Both the position numbers and the translations under genes were made by a program. Below are positions 6,095 through 10,053 of a stretch of 10,053 nucleotides of DNA, one piece after another. The notes under the pieces were generated by a model, which did not search any database, had not been told where the DNA came from, and saw only the letters and a list, made by a program, of their open reading frames with translations. Origin of the DNA: an uncultured Oscillospiraceae bacterium (GTDB lineage Bacteria > Bacillota > Clostridia > Oscillospirales > Ruminococcaceae); the NCBI GenBank assembly GCA_900553955.1, contig USFO01000060.1:1-10053 (forward strand), written 5' to 3'. Within the stretch, counting starts at the first letter, position 1; every line of letters starts with the position of its first letter.

Positions 6095-6909
6095 TGGACG
6101 AAAGAGCAATAGGCGTTTTTGATTCGGGGCTGGGCGGACTGACCGCCGTTCGGGAGCTGCGAAAAATTCTTCCCGGAGAGGATATAGTCTTTTTCGGAGA
6201 CACGGGCAGGGTTCCCTACGGCAGCAGAAGCCCGGAGGTTATAAGAAAATACGCCGCGGAATGTCTGCATTTTCTTGAAAAGCAGAATGTAAAAATGATA
6301 ATCGTCGCCTGCGGAACCGTAAGCTCCGTTTTCGGCGATGATTTGCAAAATACCTTTTCCGTTCCCTGCATGGGGGTGGTGGAGCCTGCGGTGAAAGCCG
6401 CCGTTTCCGCCACGAAGAACGGAAAAATCGGACTTATAGCCACGGCGGCAACCGTGGCAAGCCGCTCATACGAAAAGCTTGCCGCGGAGCTTTTGCCGGA
6501 TGCGGAATTTACCGCGAAGGCGTGCCCTCTTTTCGTGCCGCTGGTTGAAAACGGCTATTTCGGCGCAGACTGCGAGGTTACCCGCCTTGTGGCGAAGGAC
6601 TATCTTGCCGCCTTTGACGGCAAGGATATAGACACCCTTATTTTGGGCTGCACCCACTACCCGCTTTTGTATAATCTCATAGATAAGCTCACCGGGTACA
6701 AGCTTTGGCTGATAGATTCCGGCGGCGAAGCGGCTTTGGCGGCGAAAAAATTCCTTGAGGAGAGAGATATGCTCTCCGGCAGGGAGCATGGCGAAATGAA
6801 GTTTTTTGTCACGGACAAAATCGAGGGCTTTGCGAAGCTCGCCGAGGAATTCCTCGGCGAACAGCTTCAAAATGTGACAAGACTTGACGCGGAAGTGCTT
6901 GGCGAATAA
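6094..6909 (+). CDS. murI: Glutamate racemase
   Basis: A 271-residue cofactor-independent racemase making D-glutamate for the peptidoglycan stem peptide. It has FDSGLGGLT with Asp10-Ser11, PYGSRS at 41-46, and the two catalytic cysteines Cys73 (VACGTVSS) and Cys186 (GCTHYPLL), with His188 next to the second. The first cysteine motif is usually ACNT; here Asn is replaced by Gly, while the rest of the site is intact. The start ATG overlaps the ddl stop by one base and has GGAGG at 6085-6089, a short 4-nt spacing that fits coupling to ddl translation. No terminator is visible after it; repeat DNA begins about 70 bp downstream. Confidence 0.96.
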   Translation: MDERAIGVFDSGLGGLTAVRELRKILPGEDIVFFGDTGRVPYGSRSPEVIRKYAAECLHFLEKQNVKMIIVACGTVSSVFGDDLQNTFSVPCMGVVEPAVKAAVSATKNGKIGLIATAATVASRSYEKLAAELLPDAEFTAKACPLFVPLVENGYFGADCEVTRLVAKDYLAAFDGKDIDTLILGCTHYPLLYNLIDKLTGYKLWLIDSGGEAALAAKKFLEERDMLSGREHGEMKFFVTDKIEGFAKLAEEFLGEQLQNVTRLDAEVLGE

Positions 6910-6979
6910 GGCGGAATAGAGCGGCAATGCAGGCGAACCGAGCGCGAACCTTGGCTCTTGGTTCTTGCCAAAGTAAACT

Positions 6980-7093
6980 GAGTGCAAACCTCGGCTCCCC
7001 TGTGAGTGCTGACTCCGTGCACGGCGCGGGAGCGCCCTTGGCTCCCTCTATGCTTGCCGAGCGATACGGAGCGCACTTCTCGGCTCCCCTGTG
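6980..7093 (+). repeat. Stack of truncated outer ends left of the DUF559 element
   Basis: Three starts of the element outer end follow one another: GAGTGCAAACCTCGGCTCCC (6980 on), GAGCGCCCTTGGCTCCCTC (7030 on) and GAGCGCACTTCTCGGCTCCC (7069 on). Only the last continues into a complete arm. The arrangement repeats what is seen at 1683-1796, but with more diverged units. With the preceding 70 bp (no gene recognised) and the left arm, it fills the 282-bp gap between murI and the DUF559 gene. Confidence 0.6.
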
Positions 7094-7174
7094 TAAGGGG
7101 AGCTGGCACGGCGATAAAGGATTAAAACGCCGTGACTGAGGGGTTGTATCGGCGACAAGGTATAGCGTTTACAC

Positions 7175-7184
7175 AAAAGGGAGG
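7175..7184 (+). promoter_or_regulatory. Ribosome binding site of the DUF559 gene
   Basis: AAAAGGGAGG lies 7 nt before the ATG at 7192. It rules out the in-frame GTG at 7132, which is inside the hairpin of the left arm. Confidence 0.85.
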
Positions 7185-7191
7185 CAACAAT

Positions 7192-7548
7192 ATGCGCAGA
7201 AAGCATAATGCTTCGATATTGCAAAACGCAAGAGGTCTACGCAAGGATATGACTGAAGAAGAACGCCGCCTGTGGTACTGCTATTTAAGAAATTACCCCA
7301 TAAAATTTTGTAGGCAAAAAGTATTAGGCAATTATATTGCAGATTTTTATTGTGCAAAAGCAAATCTTGTAATAGAGCTTGACGGCTCTCAGCATTTTAC
7401 TGAAATAGGCATCGAAAAAGATACCGAAAGAACAAAATTCCTGAATCAATATGGCATAACTGTTATCAGAATACCAAACTCCGAGATAAATAAAAACTTT
7501 GAAGGAGCTTGTGGATATATTGATAATTATATAAAGGGTTTGGCGTAA
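7192..7548 (+). CDS. DUF559 (Vsr-like) endonuclease-domain protein carried by the repeat element
   Basis: A complete 118-residue protein that is essentially one DUF559 domain. This family is related to the Vsr mismatch endonuclease within the PD-(D/E)XK nuclease group. Visible family features are TEEERRLWYCYLRN (21-34, with Glu24), KFCRQKVLGNYIADFYC (38-54, with Asp51) and LVIELDGSQH (59-68, with Glu62, Asp64 and His68), followed by the C-terminal helices. The acidic residues expected for metal-dependent cleavage are present, so it is probably active, although biochemical function in this family is poorly known. By direct count positions 7201-7540 are 34% GC (117 of 340), clearly lower than samples of the flanking genes (48-62%), which suggests a different origin. 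It is the only gene of the element and may be its mobilising nuclease or a cargo gene. Confidence 0.9.
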   Translation: MRRKHNASILQNARGLRKDMTEEERRLWYCYLRNYPIKFCRQKVLGNYIADFYCAKANLVIELDGSQHFTEIGIEKDTERTKFLNQYGITVIRIPNSEINKNFEGACGYIDNYIKGLA

Positions 7549-7639
7549 ACGCTATGCCTTGTCGGAGATACAACCCCTCAGTCAAAACCTGCGGTTTTGC
7601 CAGCTCCCCTTACACAGGGGAGCCGAGAAGTGCACTCCG

Positions 7640-7742
7640 TCTCACTTGCTTCGCACGGCGGCTGAGCCGCGATTTACTCGACAAAAGTTCGACCTCCGTT
7701 TGCCGCCGTTCGGCGAAAAAAGGAGCCGCGGCTGCCGAGGAT
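7640..7742. other. Hairpin-rich spacer between the element and the ywiB-like gene
   Basis: No gene was recognised. It contains GCGGC-TGA-GCCGC (7658-7670), CGCCG-TT-CGGCG (7704-7715, followed by six A) and the 10-bp palindrome AGCCGCGGCT (7724-7733). None has a T run, so they are not convincing terminators. The frame of the downstream gene stays open through here back to 7559, but only as translated repeat sequence. Confidence 0.45.
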
Positions 7743-7772
7743 TTGCCACACAGTTCAAGAAAAGCATATTAA
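7743..7772 (+). promoter_or_regulatory. Possible promoter of the ywiB-like gene and argS
   Basis: TTGCCA (7743-7748, five of six to the -35 consensus) and TATTAA (7767-7772, four of six to the -10) are 18 nt apart, just upstream of the ywiB-like gene. A local promoter would be needed if the element cuts the operon off from murI. The match is weak. Confidence 0.3.
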
Positions 7773-7777
7773 AATAT

Positions 7778-7782
7778 AAGGA
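7778..7782 (+). promoter_or_regulatory. Ribosome binding site fixing the ywiB-like start
   Basis: AAGGA lies 7 nt before the ATG at 7790, supporting that start over the upstream in-frame start at 7559 within the right arm of the element. Confidence 0.7.
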
Positions 7783-7789
7783 TAATATT

Positions 7790-8227
7790 ATGGGAAAAGA
7801 CGTAGTAATTTTTATCAAGGGCACCCGAAGCATTGACGGAGAAAGCGACACCGTCGAGATGATGACCAAGGGGCGCTATTACAAGAAGCGCAACGCCCGC
7901 TACCTCGCCTATGAGGAAATGGACGAGGAGGACAGCGTTCCCACCATGAAAACGCTGCTCAAAATAGAGGGTACAAGCTGCGTGACCATGACGCGCAGCG
8001 GCAAAAGGGCGAGCCAGCTCATTATAGAAAAGGGCGAACGCCACCAGTGCCATTACGACAACGGTTTTTCCGATTGGATTATGGGAATTCAGGGGCTTTC
8101 CATCGAAAACGGGCTTGAGGATAACGGCGGAGTGCTCAATTTCAAATATTCAATGGACATAAACGCCATGCTTGCAAGCGAGCAGGAAGTAAATATAGTA
8201 GTCAAGGAGTGTGAAAGTAATGCGTGA
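7790..8227 (+). CDS. ywiB: DUF1934 (YwiB-like) beta-barrel protein
   Basis: A 145-residue soluble protein resembling the DUF1934 family (YwiB of Bacillus subtilis), small beta-barrels of calycin type whose function is not established. It begins KDVVIFIKGTRSIDGESDTV, the typical first strand and loop, and continues with KGRYYKKRNARYLAYEE, an acidic turn EEMDEEDSVPT, TLLKIEGTSCVTMTRSGKRA, a His-containing CHYDNG stretch and a C-terminal GGVLNFKYSMDIN strand region. There is no signal peptide or membrane segment. Its end overlaps the argS start by 8 nt; ywiB also neighbours argS in B. subtilis, which supports the assignment. A link to translation or to arginine is possible from context only. Confidence 0.83.
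   Translation: MGKDVVIFIKGTRSIDGESDTVEMMTKGRYYKKRNARYLAYEEMDEEDSVPTMKTLLKIEGTSCVTMTRSGKRASQLIIEKGERHQCHYDNGFSDWIMGIQGLSIENGLEDNGGVLNFKYSMDINAMLASEQEVNIVVKECESNA
8204..8209 (+). promoter_or_regulatory. Ribosome binding site choosing the argS start
   Basis: AAGGAG inside the end of the ywiB-like gene is only 1 nt from the GTG at 8211 but 10 nt from the ATG at 8220. The ATG is therefore the likely start. Confidence 0.65.
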
Positions 8228-9959
8228 CTTAGCGGCGGAAGCCAAAGCGCAATACAAAGAACTTATTAAAAGGGCGGCGGAGGCTGCCGTTTCCGCGGGA
8301 GAGCTTCCCGAGGGAGAACTGCCCGAATTCATCATTGAGGTTCCGGCGGACAGCAAAAACGGCGACCTTGCCTCCAATGCGGCAATGGTTTCCGCCCGTG
8401 CCTTCCGCAAAGCTCCCCGGCAAATCGCAGAGGCGATTGCGGCGCATTTGGAGCTTGAGGGAAGCTATTTTGAGCGTGCCGAGGTTGCGGGCCCCGGCTT
8501 CCTGAACGTGTTTTACGCCCCCCACTGGTACGCCGAGGCGGTAAATGCCGCCGTTTCCGAAGGGGACGACTACGGCAAGAGCGACGGCGGTCACGGCGAA
8601 AAGGTCATGGTGGAATTTGTTTCCGCCAACCCCACCGGTCCCATGCACATGGGCAACGCCAGAGGCGGCGCCATCGGCGACGGTCTTGCGGAGGTGCTTT
8701 CCTGGTGCGGATATGATGTCACCCGGGAATTTTATGTGAACGACGCAGGTAACCAAATAGCAAAATTCGGAAAATCCCTCGAAGCCCGCTATCTTCAGCT
8801 CTATCTCGGCGAGGACGCGGTGGAATTCCCGGAGGACGGCTACCACGGCGAGGACATCAAGGTTCGCGCAAAGGAGTTCGCCGACATAAACGGCGACAAA
8901 TATGTGAACGCCGACTCCGAAGAACGCCGCCAAGCTCTTATCGACTACGCTCTTCCTGCGAACGTCGAGGGCTTGGAGCGCGATTTGCACACCTACCGCA
9001 TAGATTACGACGTATGGTTCCGGGAAAGCAGCCTTTATAACGACGGCAGCATTGACGAAATCGTAAAAATCCTCACCGACAAGGGGCTTACCTACGAAAA
9101 AGAGGGCGCGCTTTGGTACAAAAACGCCGAGGTGCTCACCGAAATGCTCAAGGCGGAGGGCAAAACCGACAAGCAGATTGAAGCACTGGAGCTTAAAGAC
9201 GACGTGCTCATCCGTCAGAACGGCAACCCCACCTACTTCGCCGGAGATATTGCCTACCACTACAACAAATTCGCAAAACGCGGCTTCGACAGAGTTATAA
9301 ACGTGTGGGGCGCGGATCATCACGGCCATGTGGCGCGTCTTAAAGGTGCTATGAACGCCCTCGGCCTTGACGGCAGCAAGCTCGATGTGGTTCTTATGCA
9401 GCTTGTGGAGCTTATGCGCGACGGCAAGCCCGTTCGTATGAGCAAGCGTACCGGCAAGGCAATCACCCTCACCGACCTGCTTGAGGAGGTGCCGATTGAC
9501 GCCGCGCGCTTCTTCTTCAATATGAGAGAGCCGAACACTCACCTTATTTTCGACCTTGACCTTGCGGTGGAGCAGTCCAGTCAGAACCCGGTTTACTATG
9601 TTCAGTACGCCCACGCCAGAATTTGCTCCATTCTCAAAAGCCTTGCGGCGGAGAACATCACCCCGGCAAGCGAAATTCCCGCCGGCGTGCTCAAGGAGCC
9701 GGAAGAGCTTGCTTTGGTTTCCTGCATAGCGGCGTTCCCCGGCGAAATGAAGGAAGCGGCGCGGCTTTACGACCCGGCGCATATCACCAAATACGCCGTG
9801 GATATTGCTTCCGCGTTCCACAAATTCTACAACGCCTGCCGCTGCCGCTGCGACGACTGCGCGCTTATGGAGGCGCGAATCGCCCTCTGCCTTGCGGCGA
9901 AAAACACAATCAAGAACGTGCTCACCGTGCTCAACATCACCGTGCCGGAGAGTATGTAA
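8220..9959 (+). CDS. argS: Arginyl-tRNA synthetase
   Basis: A 579-residue class I synthetase that charges tRNA-Arg with arginine in the cytoplasm; the length is normal. Residues about 5-100 form the N-terminal additional domain special to ArgRS, with NGDLASNAAM (48-57). The catalytic domain follows, with FVSANPTGP (133-141), the HIGH-type motif HMGN (143-146) and NVWGADHHGH (361-370). The KMSKS-type loop appears as RMSKRTG (406-412). The anticodon-binding DALR domain covers about 455-579, with QYAHAR (462-467) and the usual final residues PESM. An odd feature is a cysteine cluster CRCRCDDC at 540-547 in the anticodon-binding domain. The gene overlaps the ywiB-like gene by 8 nt, indicating translational coupling, and is followed by a strong terminator. 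No T-box leader is visible upstream. Confidence 0.98.
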   Translation: MRDLAAEAKAQYKELIKRAAEAAVSAGELPEGELPEFIIEVPADSKNGDLASNAAMVSARAFRKAPRQIAEAIAAHLELEGSYFERAEVAGPGFLNVFYAPHWYAEAVNAAVSEGDDYGKSDGGHGEKVMVEFVSANPTGPMHMGNARGGAIGDGLAEVLSWCGYDVTREFYVNDAGNQIAKFGKSLEARYLQLYLGEDAVEFPEDGYHGEDIKVRAKEFADINGDKYVNADSEERRQALIDYALPANVEGLERDLHTYRIDYDVWFRESSLYNDGSIDEIVKILTDKGLTYEKEGALWYKNAEVLTEMLKAEGKTDKQIEALELKDDVLIRQNGNPTYFAGDIAYHYNKFAKRGFDRVINVWGADHHGHVARLKGAMNALGLDGSKLDVVLMQLVELMRDGKPVRMSKRTGKAITLTDLLEEVPIDAARFFFNMREPNTHLIFDLDLAVEQSSQNPVYYVQYAHARICSILKSLAAENITPASEIPAGVLKEPEELALVSCIAAFPGEMKEAARLYDPAHITKYAVDIASAFHKFYNACRCRCDDCALMEARIALCLAAKNTIKNVLTVLNITVPESM

Positions 9960-9964
9960 TACGC

Positions 9965-9992
9965 AAAAAGCGCCCTGCGGGGCGCTTTTTTT
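9965..9992 (+). terminator. Intrinsic terminator of argS
   Basis: A perfect 11-bp stem AAAAAGCGCCC / GGGCGCTTTTT around a TGCG loop is followed by two more T, giving a seven-T run. It begins 6 nt after the argS stop. The A run at its left foot would let it also act on transcripts from the other side. Confidence 0.9.
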
Positions 9993-10007
9993 GCGGCTGC
10001 GCCACAA

Positions 10008-10053
10008 ATGAAGCGCGCCTTCGGCGCATGAAGCACAGCGAAGCTGTATGAAG
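10008..10053 (+). repeat. 20-bp tandem hairpin array (ATGAAG spacer, variable stems), cut by window end
   Basis: Units are ATGAAG followed by a 14-nt segment that folds on itself: GCGCC-TTC-GGCGC at 10008-10027, then ACAGC-GAA-GCTGT at 10028-10047, then ATGAAG again at the window edge. The spacer is exactly conserved, while the two stems share no sequence but each pairs perfectly. A possible earlier, imperfect unit (TTG.GGC-TGC-GCC.CAA, 9991-10007) leads into the first ATGAAG. The array continues beyond the window. Confidence 0.65.

Larger units (their letters stand above)
7067..7639 (+). mobile_element. Structured inverted-repeat element carrying a DUF559 gene
   Basis: A 573-bp unit made of two long inverted arms around one gene. 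The left arm is 7067-7172 and the right arm 7545-7639. The outermost 41 nt of each arm match with a single C/T difference and contain the hairpin GCTCCCCT/AGGGGAGC (7083-7103 and 7603-7623). The innermost 38 nt (7135-7172 against 7545-7582) match with three differences. Between these blocks the arms differ: the left has a stem CACGGCG/CGCCGTG with a 14-nt loop (7107-7134), the right a stem CAAAACC/GGTTTTG with a TGC loop (7583-7599). The gene's ribosome site begins 2 nt after the left arm and its stop codon lies in the right arm. The unit sits between murI and the ywiB-like gene. No target-site duplication or known transposase was seen, so the movement mechanism is inferred. Confidence 0.8.

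Noticed and set aside
7067..7639. Classical insertion sequence with transposase and target-site duplication.
   Set aside because: The only gene is a DUF559 protein, no DDE or HUH transposase motif is present, and no direct repeat was seen at the flanks.
7640..7789. Possible T-box leader for the ywiB-like gene and argS.
   Set aside because: No AGGGTGG-type T-box sequence or specifier-stem layout and no terminator/antiterminator pair were found; the hairpins lack T runs.
8229..10007. A 592-codon open frame on the minus strand opposite argS, and similar long frames opposite ddl (5060-6109) and htrA (444-953).
   Set aside because: They mirror strong, family-recognised genes on the other strand, have no recognisable domains or good ribosome sites, and are explained by the codon pattern of the real genes.

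Overview
The window looks like chromosome from a gut-type clostridium, probably Oscillospiraceae/Ruminococcaceae. The reasons are strong AGGAGG-type ribosome sites, Firmicutes-type protein families and gene order (a DUF1934/YwiB gene overlapping argS, and ddl overlapping murI), moderate GC content, and intergenic spaces filled with hairpin-rich repeats. The taxonomic call is inference from family resemblance, not a database match.

Layout. On the minus strand, reading right to left: an OmpR-family response regulator (3641-4336), its HAMP-type sensor histidine kinase (2139-3635, 5 nt further on), a repeat element (1775-2032), then a membrane-anchored HtrA serine protease (120-1601) followed by terminators (1-71). 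This is probably an envelope-stress or cell-surface control module, interrupted by the element. On the plus strand: ddl (5021-6094) and murI (6094-6909, overlapping by 1 nt), which make D-Ala-D-Ala and D-Glu for peptidoglycan; a second repeat element carrying a DUF559 nuclease-like gene (7067-7639); then a DUF1934/YwiB-like gene (7790-8227) overlapping argS (8220-9959), a terminator (9965-9992), and the start of a tandem array of small hairpins (10008-10053).

The most unusual content is a repeat family present at three places (1683-2032, 4493-4926, 6980-7639). A full copy has arms made of an outer hairpin (GCTCCCCT/AGGGGAGC), a second hairpin whose stem differs between arms, and an inner block (ACTGAGGGGTTGTATC then a GACAAGGTATAGCG-like stretch). 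The arms are inverted around a centre. One centre is a complete, AT-rich DUF559 gene that fills the space exactly (its stop codon lies in the right arm). Another is only about 55 bp of non-coding sequence. The third copy is decayed and belongs to a variant with a compensatory change in the outer stem. In all three places truncated copies of the outer end are stacked on the left side. This looks like a mobile, structured element with full-length and MITE-like forms, for which a DUF559 protein is the only candidate enzyme in view.

Other points of note are a degenerate 7-nt repeat tract just ahead of the ribosome sites of both htrA and ddl, a glycine in place of the usual asparagine in the MurI active-site motif, and repeat-derived reading frames that would give false N-terminal extensions to several genes.
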